Assembly: GCA_016648135.1 (NCBI GenBank)
Contig: JADDOH010010104.1
Coordinates: forward strand, 1 to 64,000
Length of the DNA: 64,000 nt
Reading direction: 5' to 3'
Source of the DNA: Agrypnia vestita
Lineage: Eukaryota > Arthropoda > Insecta > Trichoptera > Phryganeidae
The position numbers and the translations under genes are program-made. This document shows positions 42,350 through 53,179 of the stretch, in pieces. The notes beneath the pieces are model-generated. The model was not told where the DNA came from. It saw only the letters and a program-made list of their open reading frames with translations, and did no database searches. The first letter of the stretch is position 1. The number at the start of each line of letters is the position of its first letter.

Positions 42350-42625
42350 TCCAGGGGCCGGCGGCTAGTGAACTTCACACTGAGGTCTGCAGGACCGCAA
42401 GGTGCCAACACTTTACTCAAACTCAGCAGAACTAACAGAGCTGCCTACTACGAACGCGCCTTTAGTGTCAGGCTCAATAGATGGAATAGGTTTCTCTCGC
42501 AGAGCCTTAATACATTAAGCAAAGGACTGAAGACCGCGTTTTTCCCAAAAATCTACGAATTAACTAAATAAACGCCGCTCTTGGGATGATCTACGTCATT
42601 AAACGGCGCTATAAAGATAAAAAAA
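42350..42625 (+). mobile_element. CR1/L2-like LINE 3' end
   Basis: TLRSAGPQGANTLLKLSRTN, RAAYYERAFSVRLNRWNRFL, SLNTLSKGLKTAFF then a stop. The 3'UTR contains AACGGCGCTATAAAGATAAA, the same GGCGCTATA-type terminus as the element at 47087-47814. Confidence 0.65.
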
Positions 42626-43190
42626 TTTCTTATTATTAGCAAAACAGGTAGGTACATGTAGGTTTAAAAAATCAATCGTTCTGCATTTCGGCAGAGAGTG
42701 GTATTCCGTATGGCAATGCAATTATCATCTTTAATTAATATTGCTAAACCAGCTGAATTAAAAAAAAAACAATTAAATGCTGACGCGTTATTTTATCGGA
42801 TATTGTAGACCTCTTCCCATTTAAGAAAGTCAATCGGATTAGTACGTGTAAGCCGTGCGTATGGCGCGCATTGTTTTGTTGTGTTGGTGTTTATGGGTTA
42901 AAAACACTACACGACGATACAATCGGCCTACATGCCGGTGACATCTCACGGTTTGTATTGCATCATACTAGTGACTTTTGAGTTTTGAGGATAATGGCGT
43001 ACGGAAAAGAAACCTGTTTTCGACGCAATTCGAATTGATTACAGGATTCAATGGGACGAAAACTAAAAGTAGAGAATAATACTATATTTAAAAAACCCAC
43101 ACACTTTCATAAAAAAATAATATAATTAAAATAACGTAATTTTTTTATCAGCCATGGTGTAAAGAATGATCACAAGAGTACGTCAATAAA

Positions 43191-43549
43191 ATTGGCGGCC
43201 CTCGTAGCCCGGTGGGCATGACACTGGCTTCTCACTCCGGGGGTTCCGGGTTCGATTCCCGGTGAGGTCACAATTTTTTTTTTTTTTTTTTTAAAAAATA
43301 GAGATGTGAACACGGAATACGTGTCACATCAATATTCTTACTATTTTCAAACTAAGCTAAGCGCTTGTGCTATGAAAATAGGACTAACTTGCTAGTCTGG
43401 AGTGAGATTCGAACCTGCGACCTTTGGATCACGAGGCGAGAGTCCTCACCACAAGACCAACATTAATCTATGTGATTTACTCAAGTCTGGGTGTTTTGGG
43501 ATGTGTTTCCTTTCTGTAATTGGGCCTCTTGGCCTGTTGAAGCGTAAAA
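43191..43549 (+). mobile_element. SINE family A (tRNA-derived), interrupted
   Basis: Head GGCGGCCCTCGTAGCCCGGT, B box GGGTTCGATTCCC (43246-43258), then after an inserted SINE (43270-43465) the body ATTAATCTATGTGATTTACT, CAAGTCTGGGTGTTTTG and tail TGTAATTGGGCCTCTTGGCC, GAAGCGTAAAAA. The best SINE A copy here. Confidence 0.78.
43270..43465 (-). mobile_element. SINE family B inserted in SINE A
   Basis: On the minus strand: GTTGGTCTTGTGGTGAGGAC, B box GGTTCGAATCTC, AGTTAGTCCTATTTTCATAG, CACAAGCGCTTAGCTTAG, AATATTGATGTGACACGTAT and a long A tail (plus-strand T-run at 43272-43292). It splits SINE A cleanly, so it is younger. Confidence 0.82.
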
Positions 43550-43789
43550 AAAAGGGTGGGGCTTGTCGGGGTTTTACACCCCCATGATTTTACAACCCCT
43601 TAAATCCCTTGATTTAATACGTGGGGCGTACTTAAATAATGCCGAGCTATCCTGGTACCTGTAACTTCGAGTTTTATAAACAATCTTACTTTTAATGTCT
43701 CATTCTTTCTTGAAGTAAACAAGTGGAAAGTTTTGATATAATTGACATGCGCATATACTTCAATCGATTTTAGTATTGTGGATATTAAA

Positions 43790-43945
43790 AATATATTTTA
43801 ACATTTTACGAACTAAAAATGTCCTTAGGTTTTCATCATCAGCCCTGATGATGGACCCTGCAATGGGATCCGAAACGTTGGCCAGAGAGGTCACATACAC
43901 ACGGCAGAATATCCCAGAAAACCATAACAGAAGATTTTACGAACT
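43790..43945 (+). ncRNA. Hammerhead ribozyme motif, intact core, in a PLE-type terminal repeat
   Basis: CTGATGA at 43855-43861, stem II GGACCC/GGGATCC (one bulge) around TGCAAT, GAAA at 43872-43875, loopless stem III ACGT ending in GTT, stem I GCC/GGC. Flanks (AAAATGTCCTTAGGTTTTCA before; CAGAGAGGTCACATACACAC, GGCAGAATATCCCAGAAAAC after) are shared with 37147-37345 and partly with 49861-49990. The first box lies in a palindrome CATCATCAG-CC-CTGATGATG, which also puts a CTGATGA on the minus strand. Confidence 0.75.
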
Positions 43946-44283
43946 TTTTATAAAAACGTGTTTTTAAATCCTTTACAGTAACTTCACCACTGTGAAGGTG
44001 GAAAAATCTTGGAAGTGAAAATTAAACACACTTTCCGTCATCCAATTGAGCTGCAATTTTGTGCATCGACTTGATGTCGTTGGCTATACATTTTTTATAC
44101 CAAAAATTCACACACGCACACAAAAACAAATGAAAAATTATCTTAGATGTTCTGGCAAGTACCTACTTTCTGGAAATATTATAAAATTATTATTATTTTT
44201 ATTATTTATAGCATTAACTTTGTGGTGAAACATTTAAACAAAATGTTATTTATGTTAGTATATAACTATTAAATATTTCTTTT

Positions 44284-44330
44284 GTATCTACCGGTTTCGA
44301 GACGTGACCCGTCTCTTCATCAGGATAACC
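44284..44330 (-). ncRNA. Hammerhead ribozyme motif, intact core (subfamily B reference)
   Basis: Minus strand: stem I TATC, CTGATGA (rc of 44317-44323), stem II GAGAC/GTCTC around a 7-base loop, GAAA (rc of 44295-44298), palindromic stem III ACCGGT, cleavage triplet GTA, stem I GATA. All invariant bases present, and stem I is a perfect 4 bp. Decayed relatives are at 11.4 and 38.2-38.5 kb. No PLE coding next to it. Confidence 0.8.
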
Positions 44331-46899
44331 AATACATTACAATACAATACATTAGCATGCAAATAACACTACATTTATTTAAATCATGGACACTTTAGAA
44401 TTGATCTCTATATTTAAAATTATTAAAAAACAAAATCTGATTGTTATCATGATTAAAATGATGACCAATAAAATAAAATTGAAACCGAGACCTCGCATAT
44501 AAAAGATTTATAATAAAAACTATGTTTTTATGGGTTGATTTTTTTATTTAATGATTTGGGCAAGCCATATAATACCCAGTTTGATAAAAAAATCATCAGA
44601 AGTTATGATTTGTTTCTCGAAAACATATTCCAAATTTTTAATTTTATATATGATTTTGTTGAAAACAACTTGATGTAGAATGTTTTCTTCGAAACCTAAG
44701 TATTCATAATTCTAATCAAAAAGTTTCCCAAAAATATATATAAGTATTCTGTATATTTTAGTTTTTAGATCAAATCACCGGGCTTGCGAAAACGTAGCAT
44801 TAAAAATATTACATAAAAATATTTACGTGTGCCTTTACTATTATTTTTAGATCATATTAATTTTTTTTATTTTAGTAAAATTTATAATAAAATATATTTA
44901 ATAAAAATTTTATTGTATGATTTTATATGTTTGTAAATTGATCTAAAATATTCTGTCTCCACCACCCCGGGTACCTAGAAATTGGTGATTTTTTGCAAGG
45001 TATGTGTAATTTTTTTTATTAGAACTTGTTACCTATTATTTTTATTATTATTATTATTACTAGAACTATTATTATATTAGAAAATTAAAAAAAAAACTTA
45101 ATGGCCGTGTCATGTCCATTCCCGTGTAGCTCCTCCACCGTGACTGAGATACAACATTCTCCGATTTGTTCGAGACAAAAAAGGAGGTCATGTACTTATT
45201 AAGAAATAAAATGCTTAAAATTTAGCTTTCGGATTTTTCAATCGTTAAAAAAAATATAGGTAAGGGAAATTTTAGATATTTCATTTCTATTACATATGAC
45301 CTTCTTTTCTGTCTCGGACAAATATGCACTGGGAATGAGAGTGAACATAGCGTGGTGATTTAATTTGTTTTTTTATTTATTTTTCCAGTAAAATAATAGT
45401 TAAATATTTACCATAATTAAGGTCAATAAAAAAATTATGTCAATAGTTATTCACCTCCTTCCAAAAAATTGCCCAATGAAGAGCTTTTCTATTTTTTTCA
45501 ATGAATGAAAATGAAAATTTGCGTAAAATTTATCAAAAGTAAAATGAAGATGTCAAAAACTGACAAAAAATTTTAAATTTGCCTTTTGCATGAATAATTT
45601 TGGGCCAGCAAGGTCATAAAAACACGTCATAATATCCCAGAAGACACAAACCAGATGAACGAAAAATTTTGCTCCGTACGGTGGAGTCTCGTGACGTCAT
45701 CTCTCGTACCCGGTGTACATCAATTATCATCGTAATATAATTTTTCTCAGTTATTTATTGACAGATTTCAACAATTTTTTCACCAATTTTGGTGTATATT
45801 TTAGTTAAGTGTTACAACATATTATACTATCAGTACAACGAAAATTTTTTCAGGGTGGTTTAGCCCCTTAATTTGTCTTCAGTTAGGGGTCCAAAATGTC
45901 CAGTGAGATAGGCAGTGCACCATAAATTCGTCCCTACCTCCATCCGATAGGGTTTAAAGGCGAGATGTGTATCGGGATAGGAGTTGTGGCGTTCTATTTT
46001 CACTACAAATGCCATGTACAATTTGAAAATATATTCTGTGCGCGGATAAAATCTAGACTTTGGATAAGATCAAAAGGGAAGTCAATAAATTGTGCCATGC
46101 ATAATTTATTCCAAGGCCGTGATGGAAATATCGTCTCCGTTTTGCTCGTCGCATTGTCCCGCCTCGTTTGATCTGGGCAGTGATCTCCCTTACCGTCCGA
46201 TCCATCAACCCCGTTGAAGGGTTGAATAAATATTTTCCGAATATCCTCGAGCCTTTACTATGGTTGTATACAGCCTACTGTAGCTGAAGGGAATCGTGCG
46301 TAATAAACCATCCAAATTTCTAACGTGGAAAATGTCTTTTCGGAGGTTCCGCGGGTGAAACGTATTTTCCGTTTTTTCATTTTACTGACGAGGAATCGGC
46401 GTTTATTAAAATTGAAACAAAATTTTTTTTCGTACAATTAATGTTTATATGTTACTTATTATTTAAGTATAAAGTTAAATAAGTTTATGTAAGTGAAGTG
46501 TAAATTGAATAACAAGAAAGAAACGATATATTCTATTGTAAGTTTTCGCTTTTTTAAATTTTTAATTTTTTTACTTAATTTTTTTATTCTTTTAATTTTT
46601 AAAAAATTATTAAAGACACTAACAGGATAATAGGTACATGATACTCTGATAATAAACATTATAGTGAAAACTATGCCCATTATCCCAATTACAAGTGTCT
46701 TCGTCACGCTCTATCAATATGTATATTTGCATTTAAGTATGTTTTTTTTTGCTTTCGTTCCTGACAATATAGCTTACAGAAGTTATATGTTTATTATAAC
46801 TATTTTTCAACATAACGGTAAATTATTTATTAGCTCGATTGAACGACGGGAAGCGTGTTATTTTTAACTTCCATGATTTTCATTCAAGACCGACATTGA
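44331..46899. other. No supported gene; AT-rich with a balanced segment
   Basis: Includes an (ATT)n run near 45042-45065 and AT-rich repeats. 45900-46370 is balanced, unique-looking and non-coding apart from a 68-codon stretch without a domain. It contains AATAAATTGTGCCATGCATA and CCCGCCTCGTTTGATCTGGG and may be regulatory. 45440-45880 reads like a dispersed repeat but has no partner here. Confidence 0.4.
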
Positions 46900-47086
46900 A
46901 GTAACACGAAGGATTTAAAAAAAAGTGAAGGCATGATTGTTTTTTCTAGTTTTATTTTATTATGTCATTTAAGTATCACCCTACTCGTTTGGATGAGGGT
47001 AAGTGTATTAATTTTCAATTCCAAGATTTTCGTTCGAGTAATTAATATAAAGGATTTAAAAAAAAGTGAAATCATGATTGATTTTT
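46900..47086 (+). repeat. Tandem duplication, first unit and start of second
   Basis: AGGATTTAAAAAAAAGTGAA, (GG/AT)CATGATTG, TTTTTTCTAGTTTTATTTTA, TGTCATTTAAGTATCACC is followed about 135 bp later by the same order. The second unit is cut at ATTGATTTTT by the LINE at 47087 and resumes at 47815-47875 (GATTTTTCCAGTTTAATTTT). Confidence 0.7.
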
Positions 47087-47814
47087 GATTGATCTCCCGA
47101 AACAGGAAATAAACAAATTACAATCTGTATTTAATGCCGCCGCAAGACTTATTACCGGCGTTTCAAAGTTTGCGCACATCTCAAACCATCTTCAAAACCT
47201 TCACTGGCTTAGATGTCCAGAGAGGATTGAATATAAGCTTTGCCTTACAATATTTAAGGCTATTCACAACATGGCCCCTCAATACATAACCGACTTCTGC
47301 ATTCCATTCTCCGCAAATAATAGACAACTAACACTTCGCTCAGCATCAACATCTAATACAAATAGGTTAGCTGAAGTAAATCGCGTCCACAAAACTAATT
47401 TCGGTGATCGTGCTTTCGCGGTGGCTGGACCAAAGTTATGGAACAAACTACCTAACAAACTGAGACAAACTGACAGCTTACCACTGTTCAAAAAACAACT
47501 TAAGACGCATTTATTTAGACAATCCTATAAAAACCTATAAAATCTAACCACAACAACGCTAGCTAATGTTTTCCACTCACATTGTGCACTCCGCGAAAAC
47601 ACATAATTCTTTCAGGGACTCACAAACTATTATAGTACTCAATTTTAATTCCACTTCTTGTATGACACCTAGTGAATAAGTAATAGTAAATAAGTTTTTT
47701 CTTTTCTAGCAGTAAGTTGTCTTGTAAGATAATAATTTCTCTGTGTAAAGCGCCCTTGAGGTGAGTATTTCGCGAAAACGGCGCTATACAAATTATCCAA
47801 TTATTATTATTATT
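47087..47814 (+). mobile_element. 5'-truncated CR1/L2-like LINE with 10-bp target duplication
   Basis: ATTGATTTTT flanks both sides (47077-47086, 47815-47824). Coding starts straight at the junction (no ATG) and stays open for 150 codons to TAA at 47540: DLPKQEINKLQSVFNAAARL, ITGVSKFAHISNHLQNLHWL, ..ERIEYKLCLTIFKAIHNMAP, LTLRSAS, NFGDRAFAVAGPKLWNKLP, FKKQLKTHLF. This is the end of the RT-C region of L2/CR1/Rex-like ORF2. The 270-bp 3'UTR ends GCGCCCTTGAGG...AACGGCGCTATACAAATTAT and (ATT)n. It is the best preserved LINE in the window. Confidence 0.85.
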
Positions 47815-48231
47815 ATTGATTTTTCCAGTTTAATTTTATTTTACTGTCATTTAACTATCATCTGACTCGGTTATACAGTATCTAATTTCTCTCATGTTAC
47901 AACAGGAATAGTGTGACTTGGTCTATATCTTATCGTTTGTTTGAACTTGCTGTTTGCTCATGATTTTGATCCACGCATCCGCCGTATCGCCTATATTTTT
48001 TATTGAAAAATCAAACATGATGTAAGATTTGGATAACCAACGGTTTGAGGGAATAACGTTGCGGGTGATGAGTTATCAACAGTCTATTATATTTAATCGT
48101 ATGATATTTTTTATCGAGAAACCCTCAGAACGTTGAAAATGGAACTTTATAAAAAGTGATAGAAAATTTTGTAGAAAATTTTATACGAGGCTATCGGTTG
48201 CATTGTACTAAATAGTGTGCAACATTTGTAG

Positions 48232-48420
48232 CTAGTCCATAATACTTAAGTTATGAGTCGAAATGTTCCAGAAACAATGTCCTAATGACAATAGTTGCCG
48301 ACGTGTATGTCTTTAAAATTAGCATTTTTTTACAATATTTTGACATATCCTCTGTAAAACGATGGACTTTCATCTGAGTAACTTATATTGAATATTAAAA
48401 AATTATTTTACTTAGTTTCA
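48232..48420 (+). mobile_element. Fragment of the long-TIR MITE family
   Basis: TTATGAGTCGAAATGTTCCA, TGTCCTAATGACAATAGTTG, ATTAGCATTTTTTTACAATA, TTTTGACATA, CTGTAAAACGATGGACTTTC and GTAACTTATATTGAA follow the left-arm order of 35054-35595. The other arm is missing. Confidence 0.6.
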
Positions 48421-48539
48421 ACAAAAAACGGGTAAAAAAAATCTAACAAGCGCCGGATAATAATGCAGATTTATTTTAGTTTATTTTATTGATAGCATAT
48501 TATTCGATAAAATATTTCGCACTACTTAAATGCCGTTTC

Positions 48540-48949
48540 GTGAAAAATTTTCGTTGGAAAACTCAATGTTAAAACGTCTTCCGTCAAATTGTTCCGCGCT
48601 CCTTCGGTTACAAATTGGGCGACTTTCTAAGCAATTCTTTACTCGCTGAGAAAAAGCTGATATACAATACTCGGCTCACGCGACCGGGACGCCACCTGCC
48701 CATTGTTACGTGCCGGGAATTACAACCCTGGAATACATCACATCCCTTAAGCACATGTTTCCGCACAACCCTCGAGTCGCGCCCTTGGAGCAGTCACGCA
48801 CGGACGGCGATACGACATTCTTATACAAACGACACTTCGATTTTGCAAAATGATAGGAGAATAAGGCTTCGAAGGAGTAACCTTAGGGCAGTGGCGCATT
48901 TAAGAGTAGGTGATAGAGGCCTCGAAATGTATTTATTTTGCTTATAGTT
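48540..48949. other. GC-richer stretch upstream of a LINE
   Basis: Balanced composition (GCGACCGGGACGCCACCTGC, CGCACGGACGGCGATACG) and an open frame 48615-48947 without recognised motifs. It may be unique DNA or the unrecognised 5' part of the LINE that follows. Confidence 0.3.
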
Positions 48950-49425
48950 TGATTTGAAACACCAATATATTAGTGTACAAAACGCTTATTAGGCCAGTGC
49001 TCACGTTACGCAGCTGAGACGTGGGTACTAAGAGGAATGAGCGAACACTGGATGTTTTTGAAAGGAAAATTTTGAGGCGTATCTTCGGACCGGTTCTAGA
49101 AAATGGACTTTGGCGCAGACGTTACAACAATGAGCTCTATACTCTATTTAAGGAGCCAAACGTCACAAAATTTATAAAACTGGGAAGACTTCAGTGGCTG
49201 GGTCATGTGGAAAGAATGTCCGAGCATCAAGCACCGAAGTCCCTGCTGAACACAAGGCCAATAGGGCGAAGGAGCTTAAGAAGGCCAAAACTAAGATGGA
49301 GTAAACGTCCTCTGCCTTAGAGCTTCGAAACTGGAGAGAGCTGGCACTAGACCGAGATGAGTGGAATAAAATTATTGAGGAGGCCAAGACCCACCAAGGG
49401 TTGTAGTGCCAAGAATGATGATGAT
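48950..49425 (+). mobile_element. RTE/Jockey-like LINE RT C-terminus with 3' tail
   Basis: Frames give RPVLT, then TLDVFERKILRRIFGPVLEN, ELYTLFKEPNVTKFIKLGRL, QWLGHVERMSEHQAPKSL and RRSLRRPKLRWS. After a frameshift near 49310 comes LRNWRELALDRDEWNKIIEE, AKTHQGL and a stop. FERKILRRIFGP...LQWLGHVERM...RP-x-RW...DR-x-W is diagnostic of endonuclease/RT LINEs. The tail is AATGATGATGATGA. One frameshift, 5'-truncated. Confidence 0.8.
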
Positions 49426-49504
49426 GACAGTTTGATTTGAAATATTTTTAAAACAAGAATCTTGTTTTCACATATTTTTGACACGCCTTTCTTGCTTTCG
49501 TTCA

Positions 49505-49935
49505 GATAGAATTGATAAGGCTCTGAAACGAGATATCAAGACGGTATTTGGGACTGGCGCCAAAGTGAAGGACTTATTAAAATCGGCGAAGGAGCGAGTC
49601 CGTCTAGAAGCGGACGATTTTTAGAGACTTGAATGCCAAGTCTGCGAGAAGGACTGTACCTCTGACAAACAGTGAACACAATTTCCAAAAAACTTAAGCA
49701 AACTTGGTCATTCAAGAAAATTAGTGTTGACTGTATACCGGCCATCACTTTTTTGAGCTGAAGATCCTAGGAAAGCCCAAGAGCCACCATGTCAAGGATG
49801 GATCTTATAGCACTCTTAGATAGTTCAGTGTTTTAACTGCAATCTAATACTGTGTCGAACCAACAACATCATCAAAACTCACAACACATCAGCCTTGATG
49901 ACGGACCTAGCAATGGGATCCAAAACGTGTGCCAG
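49505..49935 (+). mobile_element. PLE remnant (RT/GIY-YIG linker) with decayed hammerhead
   Basis: RIDKALKRDIKTVFGTGAKV, KDLLKSAKERVRLEADDF, stop, RLECQVCEKD. The V-F-x-T-x-x-K-V-x-x-L-L-K-S-x-K-E then (V)Y-x-L-x-C-x-x-C pattern is the PLE linker and cysteine pair just before YIG. About 170 bp downstream, at 49889-49932, CTTGATGACGGACCTAGCAATGGGATC, CAAAAC is the 43.85-kb hammerhead with CTGA and GAAA boxes mutated, followed by the shared GGCAGGATATCCCAGAAAA flank. Confidence 0.5.
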
Positions 49936-51054
49936 AAAGTTCATAGAAAGAAAGACGGCAGGATATCCCAGAAAAATCAAAGCAGAAGATAGTTTTTTTT
50001 ACAGAACCATAGGTTTGAAAGGTGCAAAAATAAAATAAAAATTAAATACAAATTAAGTAAAGGATATAGGGTATTTTCATACAGGATGGTTAAAGGATTG
50101 GCGGTTGGTAGTGGTTACTGGGAATATTGTCCGGTGATTATTATATGCTGTGCATGCATATTTGGAGCGCCCGAGCCGCTCATAAATGTTTGTTTTAACT
50201 TTGCATATGAATAACAATATCGAGCGAAAATGATGTAATTAATTTTAAGCGGTATATGGCTTATTGCGGTGGTTGATTGAATGGAAACCTAATAATAATA
50301 TTGAGCATATGATGAACGTGTATATGCGGTTGGTGACTGTTAAACTATCAGTTTATAATTAGCTTTACTTTTTTTACTTTTAGCCAAGAATGTTGCAATT
50401 TATTAATGGACGTCAATTTAAATGGAATAAATTACAAATTGATTTTTTATGTAAATACTTTGCTTACATCTGTCTCGCAGCAAATTTCGTACTAATGTTT
50501 TACTTTATCATTTTTTAACCTGTTATCTGCTGTAATCCCCCGAAGTCAAATATCACAATATTCAAACCTTCTTGCCTACTATATTGTACATGTGGAGAAG
50601 ATATTTCAGGTTTGATGATACCATAAAATAAGTCTGGCGGTCGCTGGCCCCTACTCCTTCATAGGGGCATGTCTTCACAAATCTTTTTCATTGTTGCCCT
50701 TTCATTGTTGATGTGAATCATCTGCCAACTTCTGCCAAAGCGCTTTTGGTCCAGTGGCTCTTTGGTCTATCCATAATCCAGCTTACTGTCTCAGATCTCT
50801 TGGTAATCTTCTTAATCCACGAGTTTTCCATTCTTCATCAACTGAACACTGGAAATGAATAAAGCAGTAAGTGCCAGAAACTTCATTATAAGATATAAGG
50901 TAAGAAGCGAATAAAGTCTTTTCCGCTCTTTATGTGCTATTTCACACAATTTGGATATTGCAGACTACTCGTACAGTGAAATTGAGTCAATGTTAAAAAT
51001 TTATAACCTCCAAAAAATTTATAACCTCCTGACTTAATCAGTATATACAAAATA
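49936..51054. other. No clear gene; possible faint LINE trace
   Basis: 50640-50830 on the minus strand can be read as a damaged LINE C-terminus (DIKKIT...W...SHW) but too weakly to call. The remainder is AT-rich and plain. Confidence 0.35.
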
Positions 51055-51430
51055 TTAAATGGCCACACTGATGTGCCTTCGTTACTGGGCCAAATAAAAT
51101 TCAATATCCCTTAGACTCAGAAATAATGAACTGTTGTTCCTTAGCCATTATAGAACCAATTATGGATTTCATGCTTCTATGTTACGGTTATGTCGTCTTA
51201 TAAATTCAAGACAGGATCTGGACTTCTTTGGTGTAAGTCTATCCAGATTGAAACAATCTCTGATTAGATAGTCTAGATCTTGTCTCCATTTTGTTAGTAC
51301 TTTTCATTTGTCCTTGCTTTTCTTTTAAATTGCTATAACTTTTATTCTCTTGTATTTTATGTTGTTCATGTTATGTAATATATTTTATTGGACTATGTTC
51401 GTTAATTTCAATAAATAAATAAATAAATAA
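51055..51430 (+). mobile_element. Jockey/CR1-like LINE 3' end
   Basis: TDVPSLLGQIKFNIP, one frameshift near 51109, then LRNNELLFLSHYRTNYGFHA, SMLRLCRLINSRQDLDFFGV, SLSRLKQSLIR and TAG at 51269-51271. LL-x-I-x-F-x-VP...RTNYG...R-x-C-x-x-x-N...D-x-F is the same C-terminal module as at 1-265 and 6343-6890. The 3'UTR ends in (AAAT)n at 51408-51430. Confidence 0.75.
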
Positions 51431-51589
51431 TAAAACACGCGAGTTAGTCATTTTAATACTAAAAACTTTAAAATACTCATGTCGTTTAGAGTCTTATTTT
51501 TTTTAATCTAAAATATGACAGGGACGTGATAGGTATGTATTTAGCCGAGTTTCATAAATTTCGTCACTACTTCTATTTTGAAATTGTTA

Positions 51590-51955
51590 GTAGTCAGTTA
51601 TTTGGTATGTTGTGGTAGGTTGCTGTATAATTTTAATCCGTTACGTTTTAGTCGTGATTGTCCTGTTTTTGTTGAGTTATGAGTTATGCCGTTCTAGTAT
51701 AGTGTTGACAACTTTAGTGTATTTTGTGTAATTTAATGTCTTCGTCTTGTATTTCGCCATTTGCCAGCTAGTGAATGAGTTTAAGTGTTTCGATTTTTGT
51801 AATGTTATCGATGGTTAATTGCTGTGTTATTCGGTAAACCGTTTCAGTTGATATCAGGTATTTCAAATTGTAGACCATTTTCAGTGTTTTATTTTGTTGT
51901 CTCTGGAGCCTGCTTAGGTTTGTCTTGTTTCCGGTTTCCCAGAAGGGTATCATGT
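51590..51955 (-). mobile_element. LINE RT fragment
   Basis: MIPFWETGNKTNLSRLQRQQ, NKTLKMVYNLKYLISTETVY, ITQQLTIDNITKIETLKLIH, then with stops LANGEIQ, and RLKRNGLKLYSNLPQHTK. W-G-x...L-x-x-LQ-x-x-QNK-x-LK-x-x and a final NG-x-KLY-x-xLP are typical post-RT thumb elements. The family below LINE level is unclear. Confidence 0.6.
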
Positions 51956-53007
51956 ATCCTATTATAAAAAAAAATGACGCGGCACTTAATACTTATGCGA
52001 TGTGGATTCCCATATAACTAGGAAATTAACACAGATAAGACTACAGTGCAGTGTTTAATGTATTGACGAAAGAATATAGTACTTATCTTAAAAAAAAATT
52101 TTTTGGCTCTTAGTTCTTTATTCATTTTCAGTATTCAAATATCTGAGGCGTGCAGACAGAACATGAAATCAGTAGGTTGTAGGTAAACACATATAAAAAA
52201 AAAACGAAATTACATATTTGCAAGAATTTTATGATATTTTAAAATCTGAATATCATGTTAATAATTGTTATTATAGGAATATAACGAGATTTTATATTTA
52301 TTTTGTCGTTTTTTAAACAATCCACAACACAACAAAATATTAGTCTGGCTAAAAATAAATAAGCTCAACATAAATGTTAGAAAAACGAAATACAAGGAAC
52401 TAGGCAAGAAAACAACAAATATATTTGTAAACGTAAATATTGACGATTGTTATTGAAAAGGTGGATGAAATTAAATATTTGGGTGTTATTTTAGATTCAA
52501 AACAAACTTTGGCAGATTTATAATACGATTTAAAAAATATGTATTTTCTTGGAAGTTTCAGAAAAAAATTGAGCAAAAAATGTGTAGAGTTCATATATAT
52601 ATATTGTAATGAGATGGTGAACCTGCTAACTACTGACAAAAATACAACGGCGTCACGCAACGCTGGGTCAGTCATCCGTGACTGCATTCTCTCGAAGATT
52701 CCAATTTTATGTTATGAAGAATGAATAGTAATTTAGAGAATTTATAGAGAATTTAATAACAAATGTTACAAGTATTGTTAGAGTATTATAGATTATAGGA
52801 AAACAATGTAAAAATTTACTAATAATTAAGTACAGAATGTAGTAAAATAAATTGACTGTAAAATGTAAAATATTAGTTGATATACGAACTGTAATGATAT
52901 ATGAAATAAAAAAATATTTATATACGATAAAACACAAAAAAATATGTCAGTAGCAACTAATCAGTACCTAGTATTCAAATCTGTCCAAATTTGAATATAA
53001 TTCTGTT
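51956..53007. other. AT-rich DNA without recognised features
   Basis: No gene, RNA or repeat pair recognised. Confidence 0.5.
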
Positions 53008-53075
53008 CAAAAAATCACGGGACATAATAATTGCAGGATTTTGAAGCTGAAAATTCATGAATAGAAAACCATTGT
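53008..53075 (-). repeat. Dispersed repeat H, copy 2
   Basis: Inverse-orientation partner of 30608-30665. Confidence 0.6.
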
Positions 53076-53179
53076 TTTTTTAATCGATTTTTTTCGCTTA
53101 AAACTAAAAGTAAATACTCATATAATAATATGAAAATGTCAAGAGCGCGTAATTTGGTAGGGCGACCGTTGCGTATTAA

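Noticed and set aside
43191..43270. tRNA gene (B box GGGTTCGATTCCC)
   Set aside because: Followed by the shared SINE A body and tail, with no matching acceptor stem. A SINE head, not a tRNA gene.
49172..49387. Serine-rich minus-strand frame
   Set aside because: Complement of the LINE coding sequence on the plus strand.
50640..50830. LINE RT C-terminus on the minus strand
   Set aside because: A faint DIKKIT...W...SHW reading needs several frame changes and lacks the flanking diagnostic motifs.
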